From: an uncultured Eubacteriales bacterium
Lineage (GTDB): Bacteria > Bacillota > Clostridia > Oscillospirales > Acutalibacteraceae
Reading direction: 5' to 3'
DNA length: 64,000 bases
NCBI GenBank assembly: GCA_949068525.1
Contig: CARTIQ010000005.1
Location: 1-64,000, forward strand
Of this stretch, positions 34,023 through 42,824 are shown piece after piece; within the stretch, counting starts at the first letter, position 1, and every line of letters starts with the position of its first letter. The notes beneath the pieces were generated by a model. It was not told the origin of the DNA. It saw only the letters and a list, made by a program, of their open reading frames with translations, and searched no databases. Made by a program: the position numbers and the translations under genes.

Positions 34023-36380
34023 TTGACGGAAAAAAAAGATTTTAAATCGAAAAAGACAACAAGGCCAAAAGGCAGACAAGAAGAACCAGCTAGCCTAAAC
34101 AACCGGGTGATGTCTATAATAATCTTTGCAACGGCAGTGTTTTTGCTGTGCTTGATGTTCATAAAGGGCGAGAATGTCTGGCTCTTTTTACATAATTTTA
34201 TTTTGGGCCTTTTTGGAAAGATTGCGGTCTTTTGGCCGGTATTGCTGCTGTATATTGCGGGAACAACGGCAATGGCTAACCCAAAAGATAGAGCTGGAGT
34301 GAAGGTAATACTGTCGGTGATCGTGATTTTTTTGCTATGTACGTCGGTGTACATTTTTGAAGAAGTGCCGCAGTTTGCGAATGCGAACTATTTTCAGAGT
34401 TTATTAGAGCTTTATAAAAGAGGCGAACAAACCACTGGAGCCGGACTTTTTAGCGGAATTTTAGGAATGCCGATGATATATCTTTTTGGGTCGATTGGAG
34501 CCAGAATAACCATTTCGCTGCTCCTTTTTGTTGCAACGATGCTTTTGACGGGGATAAGCCTTGCCACTCTTTACAATGCGCTTAAGAAAGTCGCAGTTTT
34601 TGTTGCAGAGGGTCTAAAAAGCTGCTTTTTTAATGATGTAACCGATGAAGAGGCCGATGAAAATCATACGAGGTTCCCGGATCATCCGGTAAAATCGAAT
34701 GCAATCTTTGAGAGGTTGAAAGAAAACGCAGCTAAGAAATTCGCCAAGGGCAATAATAATGACGAGCTGTTTGAGGATTCTGCGAAAAAAGCTGCCGAGG
34801 CATTTATTGAAAAAAACAAAAAGCAGAGGGGTGAATCTGGAGAGTTTGAGGCAAGTGAGGTTAAGCTAACGCCTGACAAAATAGATGAAAGTACATATAA
34901 CTACCCGCCGGCGACACTTTTGGAACCAACAAAAGAGCAAAATCAGGCGGATATCCGGCACGAGCTGCAGACAAATGGCCAGATGCTGGTGGACACGCTT
35001 AATAGCTTTTCTGTTCAGACAAAAATTGTGGATATAAGCCGTGGTCCTGCCGTTACCAGATACGAACTTCAGCCTGCGGCGGGCGTAAAAATTAGCAAGA
35101 TAACGAATCTTGCGGACGATATTGCACTTAATTTGGCTGCTTTGGGGGTACGCATTGAGGCGCCTATCCCAGGAAAGGCCGCAGTGGGGATAGAGGTTCC
35201 GAATAAGATTGTGAACATTGTTAAAATGCGCGAGCTAGTTAATTCTGATGAATTTGTGAATTCGAGGAGCAAACTGACAGTTATTTTGGGGCGAGATATT
35301 GCTGGGAACGTGACTATTGCGGATTTATCTAAGATGCCACATTTGCTAATCGCAGGATCGACAGGCTCTGGGAAGTCTGTATGCATAAATTCGTTCATTA
35401 TAAGCTTGCTTTATAAGGCGAGCCCTGAAGACGTTCGCCTGCTTATGATTGACCCGAAGGTGGTTGAGCTTGGCATATACAATGGAATTCCACACCTTTT
35501 GGTGCCTGTCGTTACGGATCCACGCAAGGCTGCTGGGGCTCTTAACTGGGCGGTTACGGAGATGCTTAAAAGGTATAACTTTTTTGCCGAAAACAACGTG
35601 CGCGATTTGACATCTTATAACAAAATGGTGCAAAATAAGATAAAATCGGGGGGTGCTAAGAACGAGGAAGAAAAGTTCGAAAAAATGCCACAAATTGTGA
35701 TAATTATTGATGAACTAGCGGACTTAATGATGGCGGCGCCTAACGAAGTTGAAGATGCAATATGCAGGTTGGCACAGATGGCCCGTGCTGCCGGTATGCA
35801 CTTAGTGATCGCAACGCAGCGACCTTCTGTAGACGTTATTACCGGAGTTATAAAGGCTAACATCCCCAGTAGAATCGCACTTTCGGTTTCTTCGCAGATT
35901 GACTCTAGGACTATTCTTGACTCTAGTGGCGCGGAAAAGCTTCTTGGCCGAGGTGACATGCTGTTTTCACCAATTGGATCTTCAAAACCGTTGAGGGTAC
36001 AAGGATGTTTTTTAACGGACAAAGAGATCGAGAATGTTTTGAGTTTTATCAAGAATAATGGGCAAAATGAGTACGACCAGACGGTGATTGAGGAGATAGA
36101 GAAAAATGCAGTACAGGAGCCGACCAAAGAGGAGAAGTTCGACGACAAAGAGCAAGATCTGATGCTGGAAGAGGCAATAAACTGTGTCATGGAGGTAGGC
36201 CAGGCTTCTACGTCATTGCTGCAACGGCGGTTGAGGCTGGGTTATGCAAGAGCTGGCAGACTTATCGATGAAATGGAACGAATGGGTATTGTGGGGCCGC
36301 ACGAGGGCTCTAAGCCCAGGCAGATTTTGGCCAAAAATTATCAGATGCCGCCCAACAAAGAGACATTTAACAGGCCATAA
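34023..36380 (+). CDS. spoIIIE: SpoIIIE/FtsK DNA translocase
   Basis: The product has 785 residues from a TTG at 34023 (GAGGGGATA upstream). Four membrane segments lie in residues 25-180, a charged linker follows, then the RecA-like motor with Walker A AGSTGSGKSVC, IIIDELADLMM and QRPSVDVITGVIKANIPSR. A winged-helix gamma domain (TSLLQRRLRLGYARAGRLIDEME) closes the protein. It pumps the chromosome into the forespore and clears DNA from closing septa. Confidence 0.96.
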   Translation: MTEKKDFKSKKTTRPKGRQEEPASLNNRVMSIIIFATAVFLLCLMFIKGENVWLFLHNFILGLFGKIAVFWPVLLLYIAGTTAMANPKDRAGVKVILSVIVIFLLCTSVYIFEEVPQFANANYFQSLLELYKRGEQTTGAGLFSGILGMPMIYLFGSIGARITISLLLFVATMLLTGISLATLYNALKKVAVFVAEGLKSCFFNDVTDEEADENHTRFPDHPVKSNAIFERLKENAAKKFAKGNNNDELFEDSAKKAAEAFIEKNKKQRGESGEFEASEVKLTPDKIDESTYNYPPATLLEPTKEQNQADIRHELQTNGQMLVDTLNSFSVQTKIVDISRGPAVTRYELQPAAGVKISKITNLADDIALNLAALGVRIEAPIPGKAAVGIEVPNKIVNIVKMRELVNSDEFVNSRSKLTVILGRDIAGNVTIADLSKMPHLLIAGSTGSGKSVCINSFIISLLYKASPEDVRLLMIDPKVVELGIYNGIPHLLVPVVTDPRKAAGALNWAVTEMLKRYNFFAENNVRDLTSYNKMVQNKIKSGGAKNEEEKFEKMPQIVIIIDELADLMMAAPNEVEDAICRLAQMARAAGMHLVIATQRPSVDVITGVIKANIPSRIALSVSSQIDSRTILDSSGAEKLLGRGDMLFSPIGSSKPLRVQGCFLTDKEIENVLSFIKNNGQNEYDQTVIEEIEKNAVQEPTKEEKFDDKEQDLMLEEAINCVMEVGQASTSLLQRRLRLGYARAGRLIDEMERMGIVGPHEGSKPRQILAKNYQMPPNKETFNRP

Positions 36381-36417
36381 ACTATTTTGGTATGAGAGGC
36401 GTTGAAGGGAGCGTTTT

Positions 36418-37365
36418 ATGCATAATAATTTTAGGAGCATTCAAAAGAAAAAAAGGTTGCTGATTTTGGCGATTTCTTTGATGATTATCTTTAGCGCTGC
36501 GGTCATAGCAATAATTGAAGCTTTTGGGCTTCAGGTTTGGAGCGGGATATTTAAGACCTGCTCGGTTGGTGAATTTTCTGGCACGGCGAACGATTACCCG
36601 ATGAGCGTGCATGTTTTGGACGTTGGCAAGGCGGACTGCATTTTTATCACTTGCGAGGGAAAGAACATTCTGATTGATGCGGGGGAAACGAGCATTTATA
36701 AAGTTGTTAACGAGTACATGCGCAAGATGAAGGTTAAGACGATAGATCAGCTGATATTGAGTCATCAGCACAGCGACCATGTGGGAGGAATGGGTTATGT
36801 TGTGGATGAGTTTGACGTGAAGTCCTTTATGATGCCACGATTAAAAGATGATATGATCCCAACTTTTAAGTCTTACGAGCGTCTGTTGAAGTCGCTTGAC
36901 AAAAAGGGAATAAAGGCGGAGGAGCCAGAACCTGGCAGGGTTTACTACATAGGACCAATGAGGATTGAAGTTTTGTCGCCACTTTTGCAGTATGATAACA
37001 TGAACAATAACTCCGTTGTTATTAAAATTACATACAAAAATAGGAGTTTTCTTTTTACTGGAGACGCGGAGAAAAAGTCGGAGCGAGACATGATCGCAGC
37101 GGGGTATGATCTAAAGGCGGATGTTTTGAAGGTGGGGCACCACGGAAGTAAGACATCGACTTCGCAGGCGTTTTTGAATAAGGTTGCGCCGACTTATGCT
37201 GTGATTTCGGTTGGAGAGTATAAGAACAAGTTGCCTAAGAAGGAGATTCTAGATAGGTTGGAGAAGAATAATATAAAGGTTTATCGTACGGATTGGCTTG
37301 GTACAGTGATTTTTGCGACAAATGGAGAAGACTTAAAGGTCTTTTGCGAAAAGGAGAGTGCCTAG
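36418..37365 (+). CDS. ComEC/Rec2-like metallo-beta-lactamase fold hydrolase
   Basis: The product has 315 residues. One N-terminal membrane segment (about 14-38) is followed by a metallo-beta-lactamase domain with HVLDVGKADCIFI, metal ligands in LSHQHSDHVGG, a FTGDAE segment and VGHHGSKTST. It matches the stand-alone hydrolase domain related to ComEC, thought to act outside the cell on nucleic acid or phosphodiester substrates. It is followed three bases on by a DUF3006 gene, a very common pairing. Confidence 0.88.
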   Translation: MHNNFRSIQKKKRLLILAISLMIIFSAAVIAIIEAFGLQVWSGIFKTCSVGEFSGTANDYPMSVHVLDVGKADCIFITCEGKNILIDAGETSIYKVVNEYMRKMKVKTIDQLILSHQHSDHVGGMGYVVDEFDVKSFMMPRLKDDMIPTFKSYERLLKSLDKKGIKAEEPEPGRVYYIGPMRIEVLSPLLQYDNMNNNSVVIKITYKNRSFLFTGDAEKKSERDMIAAGYDLKADVLKVGHHGSKTSTSQAFLNKVAPTYAVISVGEYKNKLPKKEILDRLEKNNIKVYRTDWLGTVIFATNGEDLKVFCEKESA

Positions 37366-37368
37366 CCT

Positions 37369-37593
37369 ATGATGATGTTATCGATTGACCGTTTTGACGG
37401 TGTGTATGCGATTTGTGAAGGTGATGATGAAAAGCTGTACGCTATAGAAAAATCTGAACTGCCAAAGGGAGCAAAGCCCGGGGATGTTTTGAAACTATCT
37501 TCGGGCGGAAGTTTAACTTTGGATGAAGATGAGACAAAACGCCGAAAAGAACGGATTAAAAAGCTACAAAATAAGCTGTTTGAAGTAGAGTAG
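37369..37593 (+). CDS. DUF3006 family small protein
   Basis: The product has 74 residues. It reads as a small beta domain (SIDRFDGVYAICEGDD) followed by a charged helix rich in Lys, Arg and Glu. DUF3006 proteins are of unknown function and nearly always follow a ComEC-like hydrolase, as here. The gene has an AGAGTG site before a cluster of three ATG codons (37369, 37372, 37375), any of which could be used. Confidence 0.8.
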   Translation: MMMLSIDRFDGVYAICEGDDEKLYAIEKSELPKGAKPGDVLKLSSGGSLTLDEDETKRRKERIKKLQNKLFEVE

Positions 37594-37623
37594 CTTGATT
37601 TTAACTATGTGAGGAGAACTAAA

Positions 37624-38211
37624 ATGAGTTTTAAAGAAGGATTTGTAGAAATATATAAGAATTTTATAAAGCGAACTGGCGCAGAGGAGCTACTTAATTG
37701 GCTTTCGTCTACGGACTTTTTTACAGCGCCGGCGAGCACGAAATATCACTGCGCGTGCGAGGGAGGTTTAGCTCAACACAGTGTGAGCGTTTATAAAACC
37801 CTTAGAGAACGCTATTTTGACGAAGAAACTGATACAGAAGAGAGTTTTGCCGTTTGCGGGCTGCTGCATGATTTATGTAAGGCTGAGTTTTATAAAGTCT
37901 CCACAAGAAATGTGAAGAACGAGGTAACCGGAGCATGGGAAAAGCAACCATTTTATGCGATTGACGATAGCTTTCCTTATGGTCATGGAGAAAAATCAGT
38001 GTTTTTGATAGAGCGATTCATGAGGCTAAAACCGGCCGAAGCAATGGCGATTCGTTGGCACATGGGCGGGTTTGATACATCGGCAAAAGGTGGAGACTTT
38101 TCTATTAGCTTAGCATACGAAAAATATCCACTGGCGGTAAAGCTGCATCTTGCCGACGTAGAGTCATCTTATTTGAGAGAGAGGCATACCTCCGAAGTTA
38201 TAAAAAGGTGA
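37624..38211 (+). CDS. HD-domain phosphohydrolase
   Basis: The product has 195 residues from the ATG at 37624, which follows AGGAGA. The HD metal site is visible as HSVSVYKTL and CGLLHDLCKAEFY, with a later GHGEKSVFLIERFM and IRWHMGGFD, typical of small HD proteins of Firmicutes. Such proteins cleave phosphate esters of nucleotides; the substrate here is unknown. It ends the housekeeping run before the secreted-protein patch. Confidence 0.82.
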   Translation: MSFKEGFVEIYKNFIKRTGAEELLNWLSSTDFFTAPASTKYHCACEGGLAQHSVSVYKTLRERYFDEETDTEESFAVCGLLHDLCKAEFYKVSTRNVKNEVTGAWEKQPFYAIDDSFPYGHGEKSVFLIERFMRLKPAEAMAIRWHMGGFDTSAKGGDFSISLAYEKYPLAVKLHLADVESSYLRERHTSEVIKR

Positions 38212-38222
38212 AAAATATTTTC

Positions 38223-38251
38223 TTGACAAAGCATATCCACCATGTGATAAT
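38223..38251 (+). promoter_or_regulatory. Promoter of the first small secreted protein gene
   Basis: TTGACA (38223-38228) and GATAAT (38246-38251), spacer 17. It contains TTGACAAA...TGTGATAAT, the same elements seen ahead of the giant gene, though there with a 15-base spacing. Confidence 0.75.
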
Positions 38252-38282
38252 GATTTGTAAATTTAGAAAGGTGTGTTAATTT

Positions 38283-38591
38283 ATGGTTAAAAAAGATTTG
38301 TTCAAAAAGACAACGCCAATAGTTTTAAACGCAATTTTAGGGTTTATAGTGTTTTCAAATGTTTGTTCTGCAAGTGCTCCGCGTCGAGACCTTAATAGGC
38401 TGCAAAGACAAACGTTTACAACTATCGTTCAATTACCAAGTCTTGAACAAACCAACACTCAACCAAATGATATATCTTCTAATAAGAAAGATAATGATGG
38501 CGAATATATTCCTGACGAAGAGGCTTTGAAAAAAGAAGAACAAAGAGAAGAAGAAGATTTTCGACAGATGATAGAGGAAATTTTAAAATAA
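38283..38591 (+). CDS. Small secreted protein 1
   Basis: The product has 102 residues. A start MVKKDLFKK is followed by a hydrophobic stretch (about 12-30) and a signal peptidase site near CSASAP. The mature part of about 70 residues is polar and ends in a Glu-rich helix (EEALKKEEQREEEDFR). No known domain is recognised. It is the first of four neighbouring genes with the same kind of N-terminus, and AGAAAGGTG precedes its ATG. Export through Sec is inferred; the function is unknown. Confidence 0.75.
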   Translation: MVKKDLFKKTTPIVLNAILGFIVFSNVCSASAPRRDLNRLQRQTFTTIVQLPSLEQTNTQPNDISSNKKDNDGEYIPDEEALKKEEQREEEDFRQMIEEILK

Positions 38592-38667
38592 AAAAGTATA
38601 TGATATAAAAATTTTTAAGGGGTTTTAAGGTAATCAAATTTTAAAATTATATATGAGGTGTAAAGTT

Positions 38668-39054
38668 ATGTTAAGAAATAAGTTGTTAAAAAAAGTTTCT
38701 TCGGCAGCTTTGGCAATGTTTTTTTTGTGCATTTCAGTAGCATCTGTTTGTTTTGCTAGTGCCCCATCCCCCAATAGACCGTCAGCTAAAAAGCAGTCTT
38801 CTTGGATGAAAGTGCCTTCGCCATCAAAGGATTATGAAGACGCGTATGATATTGCAAAAGAAGATGGAAAAAATAAAAACAATGAAGAAGATGAGGTCGA
38901 TTGGCTGGAAAATAATTCTTGTGAAGAAGAGGAAGAGGAATGGCTAGAGAATCAAGAAGGCTATTTAAAAGAAAATGAAGATGATGTTAATAATCCTCAT
39001 AACAAGGGTGACACAAATTTAAATAGACCAGATTCTAGCAACGTCGGGAATTAA
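38668..39054 (+). CDS. Small secreted acidic protein 2
   Basis: The product has 128 residues from the ATG at 38668, favoured by GAGGTG a few bases upstream; the ATG at 38653 would include that site. The N-terminus MLRNKLLKK plus a hydrophobic run and CFASAPSPNRP mirrors the preceding protein, so they are paralogous at least in their signal peptides. The mature chain is very acidic, with clusters such as EEEEEEWLENQ. No domain is recognised. No clear promoter of its own was found. Confidence 0.75.
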   Translation: MLRNKLLKKVSSAALAMFFLCISVASVCFASAPSPNRPSAKKQSSWMKVPSPSKDYEDAYDIAKEDGKNKNNEEDEVDWLENNSCEEEEEEWLENQEGYLKENEDDVNNPHNKGDTNLNRPDSSNVGN

Positions 39055-39227
39055 ATTGATGAGATTTTAGGGGAAAGGGAAGAAAGGTGTCTTTTCCTTT
39101 GAACAAAAAAATTTAGTTGGAAAAATATCATTTTTGGAGAAGAGAAATATAAATAGTTTTGAAATTAGAAAATTTTCAAACATTAAGATGTTATAAAATA
39201 AAAAAGTTAAGAGGTTGTTAGCAAATT

Positions 39228-39629
39228 ATGCAAAGAAAATTTATTTCGGTAATTTTGGCAATATTTTTTTGCCACGTAGGATCAAATAGTTGTTTGGCTA
39301 GCTTACCTTGGTGGCAGCAGTTATCAAATGTTGAATATAGTAATAATTCTGAAGAAGACACAACGTGGAAAGAAAGTGATGAGGAGGAGGAAGATACGTA
39401 TTTTACTGAAGAGGAAGAAGTTAGTGACGATAATTCTACAAAGTATGAAGAAATAACCCCAAAAGATGTATCTGAAAAAACAACTGGAAGAGAGAAAACA
39501 CCCCAAAACAGCAATTCATCGGTAGAAGAAAATAGAAATATAAATGGATACCTAATTGTATCAACTGATTATGCTAGTTCTGACTGCGATGACGGACCAT
39601 GGCAAAGACGTGGGTTGCATAACTCTTGA
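39228..39629 (+). CDS. Small secreted acidic protein 3
   Basis: The product has 133 residues. A signal peptide (MQRKFISVILAIFF, cleavage near CLASLP) precedes a mature chain that starts PWWQQLSN and is rich in Glu, Asp, Ser and Thr, with one long acidic patch. It ends in a short Trp/Arg motif (DGPWQRRGLHNS). No known domain. It shares architecture but little sequence with its neighbours. Confidence 0.72.
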   Translation: MQRKFISVILAIFFCHVGSNSCLASLPWWQQLSNVEYSNNSEEDTTWKESDEEEEDTYFTEEEEVSDDNSTKYEEITPKDVSEKTTGREKTPQNSNSSVEENRNINGYLIVSTDYASSDCDDGPWQRRGLHNS

Positions 39630-39666
39630 TAACAATAATACCTTTAATAATTTAATGTTTAAACTG

Positions 39667-39695
39667 TTGATTATTATTTATGCTTGTGGTATAGT
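39667..39695 (+). promoter_or_regulatory. Promoter of the broken fourth secreted gene
   Basis: TTGATT (39667-39672) and TATAGT (39690-39695) with a 17-base spacer, followed by GAGGTGAG, so the expression signals look intact although the frame behind them is broken. Confidence 0.55.
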
Positions 39696-39717
39696 ATTAT
39701 TAGAGGTGAGAAATTTT

Positions 39718-40340
39718 GTGATAAAAAAATTTGTTTAAGAAGCTCAGTGCAACACTTTTGGGGATATTTATTAGCTTTAGCTGTGTAGAGGCAAGTGCTT
39801 CTTTTCAAACCCCAAATATAGTTGGTTTTATTCCAGTTGGCAGAGACTAATAATCCTGGTTTTGCTTTTAACCTATCTCCTCTCCCAATAAAAGGAATGA
39901 AATTTATACAGGCCTACCAACGTCTTGTTGATCATCCTTTATTTAATTTAAGAGATTCTTTCACAAGAAGGGCTGGCTTTGAAATTGTTGAAAATAAAAA
40001 CACAGAATATGGAACTGCTCGTATACATGTTTTTTCGGACAACAATCAAGCAATAAGTTTTGCAGCACAACTTAATAATTTAATGCATGATATCGCCAAT
40101 GTCTTGGGGAGCCCTCTTGCGGAAGTGTTTGTAAATTTTAGAAGGGGACTTTTAGATAACAATGAATTTGATAGACGTATCGTGGCCTTTAACACGAAAC
40201 AAAACATGGAAAAGATGAATGAGATTAATGCAAAAATTGATAAGTTGACTAGAGCATTAAATGAAATTCCCGAAGGAAGACCAACAGAAGAAGATATTAA
40301 GGCTGGCCGTTGTGTAGATAGTGGTTTGGATGACCTTTGA
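39718..40340 (+). pseudogene. Small secreted protein 4, disrupted by two frameshifts
   Basis: A GTG at 39718 with GAGGTGAG upstream starts VIKKFV and stops at once. One base out of frame, from 39731, the text continues LFKKLSATLLGIFISFSCVEASA, exactly the signal peptide pattern of the other proteins in the patch. That frame stops at 39848-39850. One further base out of frame the chain resumes as ETNNPGFAFNLSPLPIKG and runs to 40340. Removing one A from the seven-A run at 39723-39729 and one base before 39848 restores a single protein of about 205 residues. The C-terminal part is less acidic than its neighbours and has a helical end. Decay, slippage or assembly error are all possible. Confidence 0.65.
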
Positions 40341-40407
40341 CTTTGCATTTAGTTTTTGAGTTTTGTTAATTAGGTATATATTTATTAAAATAAGGAGGGA
40401 ATTAGAT

Positions 40408-40590
40408 ATGGCAGTGCCAAAGAGAAAGCATTCTAAAGCTAGGCGAGATAAAAGACGTTCTAACGTTTGGAAAATAGAAGCGCCAGCAATTATTAAATGC
40501 CCACAGTGTGGAGAATTTAAATTGCCACATAGGGTTTGCAAGGCTTGTGGGTTCTATAATGGCCGCGAGATTATAAAGGTAGAAGCTTAA
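40408..40590 (+). CDS. rpmF: 50S ribosomal protein L32
   Basis: The product has 60 residues from the ATG at 40408, preceded by AAGGAGGG. MAVPKRKHSKARRDKRRS is the L32 signature and the four Cys of a zinc ribbon are present (CPQCGE and CKACG). The yceD/DUF177 gene that usually precedes rpmF is missing; the secreted-protein patch sits in its place. A terminator hairpin follows. Confidence 0.97.
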   Translation: MAVPKRKHSKARRDKRRSNVWKIEAPAIIKCPQCGEFKLPHRVCKACGFYNGREIIKVEA

Positions 40591-40606
40591 GGTTTGTCTA
40601 ATATAA

Positions 40607-40642
40607 AAGAGAGGGCCGGGTTGCGACCTTCTCTTTTTTGTT
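40607..40642 (+). terminator. Terminator between rpmF and der
   Basis: AAAGAGAGG pairs with CCTTCTCTTT (one mismatch or bulge) around a GC-rich loop and is followed by six T at about 40636-40641. Confidence 0.65.
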
Positions 40643-40674
40643 TAGAAGAGTTAAAAAAGGATAGGGGGAAAAGG

Positions 40675-42000
40675 ATGGCAAAACCAATTGTTGCTATTAT
40701 TGGGCGCCCGAATGTTGGAAAATCTACTTTATTTAATAAGCTAGTGGGGCAGAGGGTTGCGATTGTTGAGGATGTGCCTGGTGTTACTAGAGACAGAATT
40801 TATGGTGAATGTGAGTGGAGAGGGCGGAGCTTTACTATTATTGATACAGGCGGAATTGAGCCTCATTCGGATGATATTATTTTGTCCCAGATGAGGAACC
40901 AGGCTCAACTTGCGATGGACTCTGCAGATGTGATAATTTTGGTTGTGGATATAAAGACAGGAATTGTGGCGACGGACTATGAGATTGCTACCATGTTGCA
41001 AAAGAGCGGACGTCCTGTTATTTTGTGTGTAAACAAATGCGATAAAGTTGGTGCACCTGATGCTGATTTTTATGAATTCTATAATTTAGGGCTGGGGGAA
41101 CCAATAATGGTTTCCTCTGTGCATGGCCATGGTACGGGAGATTTGCTGGATGAAGTTTTGAAAAATCTGCCTGACTCTACTAGCTTTGATACAGAGGCAG
41201 ATTCAATTATAAATGTAGCGGTCATTGGCAAACCAAATGTAGGCAAGTCATCGCTTATAAATAAGATAACTGGTGAAGATCGCTGCATTGTTTCTGAAAT
41301 TGCGGGTACGACGCGCGACTCTATTGACACTTTTATAAAAAATAATTTTGGAAATTTTAATTTTGTGGACACAGCCGGGATTCGTCGGCAAAGCAAGGTT
41401 ACAGACGCGGTCGAAAAATATAGTATTATCCGGGCTAAGATGGCAGTTGAGCGTAGCGACGTCTGTGTTATTATGATAGATGCCACTGAGGGATTCACTG
41501 AGCAAGACTCAAAGGTGGCAGGACTTGCGGTTAATGCCGGGAAAGCGTGTATTGTTGCCGTTAATAAATGGGACGCGGTTGAAAAGACGGATAAGACTTT
41601 TACGAGCTATAAAAAAAGGCTTGAGAATGATTTTTCGTTTATACATTATGCACCGATCTTATTTATATCGGTAAAAACGGGGCAACGAATAGAAAAATTA
41701 TTTGAGATTATAACGCAGGTTTTCAAGTCGAGTGTTACGCGGATCTCAACTGGGGTGCTAAATGAAGTTTTGGCAGAAGCTGCCCTTAGAGTTCAGCCAC
41801 CAACGGACAAAGGCAAACGCCTAAAGATTTTTTTTGTAACGCAAGTTTCTCTGCAACCTCCTACATTCGTATTTTTTGTAAATTCTGCAAAACTTTTTCA
41901 CTTTTCATATCAGAGGTATCTCGAGAATAAATTTAGAGAGACGTTCTCTTTACAAGGGACTCCAATAAGGTTTATAATAAGAGAGAAAGAAGATCGCTAG
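40675..42000 (+). CDS. der: Ribosome biogenesis GTPase Der (EngA)
   Basis: The product has 441 residues from the ATG at 40675 after GGGGGAAAAGG. Two GTPase domains are in tandem: G1 boxes GRPNVGKST near the start and GKPNVGKSS near residue 185, DTGGIE and DTAGIR as G3, NKCD and NKWD as G4. A KH-like C-terminal domain follows (KIFFVTQVSLQPPTFVFFVN). Der is essential for 50S subunit assembly. plsY follows 28 bases on, the usual Firmicute order. Confidence 0.97.
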   Translation: MAKPIVAIIGRPNVGKSTLFNKLVGQRVAIVEDVPGVTRDRIYGECEWRGRSFTIIDTGGIEPHSDDIILSQMRNQAQLAMDSADVIILVVDIKTGIVATDYEIATMLQKSGRPVILCVNKCDKVGAPDADFYEFYNLGLGEPIMVSSVHGHGTGDLLDEVLKNLPDSTSFDTEADSIINVAVIGKPNVGKSSLINKITGEDRCIVSEIAGTTRDSIDTFIKNNFGNFNFVDTAGIRRQSKVTDAVEKYSIIRAKMAVERSDVCVIMIDATEGFTEQDSKVAGLAVNAGKACIVAVNKWDAVEKTDKTFTSYKKRLENDFSFIHYAPILFISVKTGQRIEKLFEIITQVFKSSVTRISTGVLNEVLAEAALRVQPPTDKGKRLKIFFVTQVSLQPPTFVFFVNSAKLFHFSYQRYLENKFRETFSLQGTPIRFIIREKEDR

Positions 42001-42028
42001 TTTTTATATGCGCATTAGGAGTGATTTT

Positions 42029-42745
42029 TTGGAAGTTCAGGCAATTAATTTTTTTAAGTTTTATTGGTTTCAAATGGTTCTTGTGGCGGTTATAGGCTAT
42101 TTGATTGGCAGCGTCAGTTTTTCTATTTTGTTTACAAGGCAATTTAAAAATAAGGAAGATATTAGAAATCTTGGGAGCGGAAATGCTGGTTTTACAAATG
42201 TGCTGCGCTCGGTTGGTTTTTGGCCAGCTTTTTTGACTATGTTGGGAGACTTTAGTAAGGGAATTATTGCTTGCTTGTTTGGCAAAATGATTTTTTCGCA
42301 GATTAATTTAGCCGGAGTGCCGACGTTTTGCATTGTCCAGTATGGAATTTATATCGCTGGAGTTGCATGTTTGGCGGGGCATGTTTACCCATGCTTTTTT
42401 GAGCTTAGAGGAGGCAAGGCTGTTTTAACGGCATTCTCAATGCTGATTATGACGGACTGGCAGGTTGCGGCTCTTTCTTTTGCTGTTTTTTTGATTATAG
42501 TTTTTACCACACGATTAGTATCCTTGGGTTCAATATTGGCGGCCGTTGCATACCCTGTTTTTACTTTTTGCATCACATATTTTTGCGACTACCTCGGCGA
42601 TCGCCGCCCAGCGACATTTGGATATACTGTGGTAGTCACAACTGCGGCGGTTTTAATAAGTGTTTTTGTGATTTATAAACACAAAAAGAATCTAACAAGG
42701 CTTCTAAACGGAGAAGAAAAAAAGTTAACTGTAGCAACAAAATAA
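42029..42745 (+). CDS. plsY: Acyl-phosphate:glycerol-3-phosphate acyltransferase PlsY
   Basis: The product has 238 residues from a TTG at 42029, which has AGGAGTGA at the proper distance; an ATG at 42008 is also in frame. Several membrane segments carry the three PlsY motifs: YLIGSVSFSILFTR, NLGSGNAGFTNVLR and the GDFSKGIIACLFG region, then GGKAVLTAFSML. PlsY makes lysophosphatidate from acyl-phosphate, the first step of phospholipid synthesis. gpsA, often next, is absent. Confidence 0.93.
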   Translation: MEVQAINFFKFYWFQMVLVAVIGYLIGSVSFSILFTRQFKNKEDIRNLGSGNAGFTNVLRSVGFWPAFLTMLGDFSKGIIACLFGKMIFSQINLAGVPTFCIVQYGIYIAGVACLAGHVYPCFFELRGGKAVLTAFSMLIMTDWQVAALSFAVFLIIVFTTRLVSLGSILAAVAYPVFTFCITYFCDYLGDRRPATFGYTVVVTTAAVLISVFVIYKHKKNLTRLLNGEEKKLTVATK

Positions 42746-42760
42746 AATTGAATATAAAAA

Positions 42761-42810
42761 AATAAACCTGCAGAAATACTAAAATAATAGTATAAATACA
42801 GGTTTTTAAT
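42761..42810. terminator. Bidirectional terminator between plsY and the small Nif11 gene
   Basis: AAACCTG...AATACT pairs with AGTAT...CAGGTTT, with T-rich sequence on the plus side and A-rich sequence on the other, so it can end plsY and the minus-strand Nif11 gene. Confidence 0.65.
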
Positions 42811-42824
42811 TTTATCAAAAAATT

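Noticed and set aside
39556..39738. Plus-strand frame of 60 codons spanning the end of secreted gene 3
   Set aside because: It overlaps gene 3 out of frame, has no ribosome binding site and contains the promoter of the next gene.
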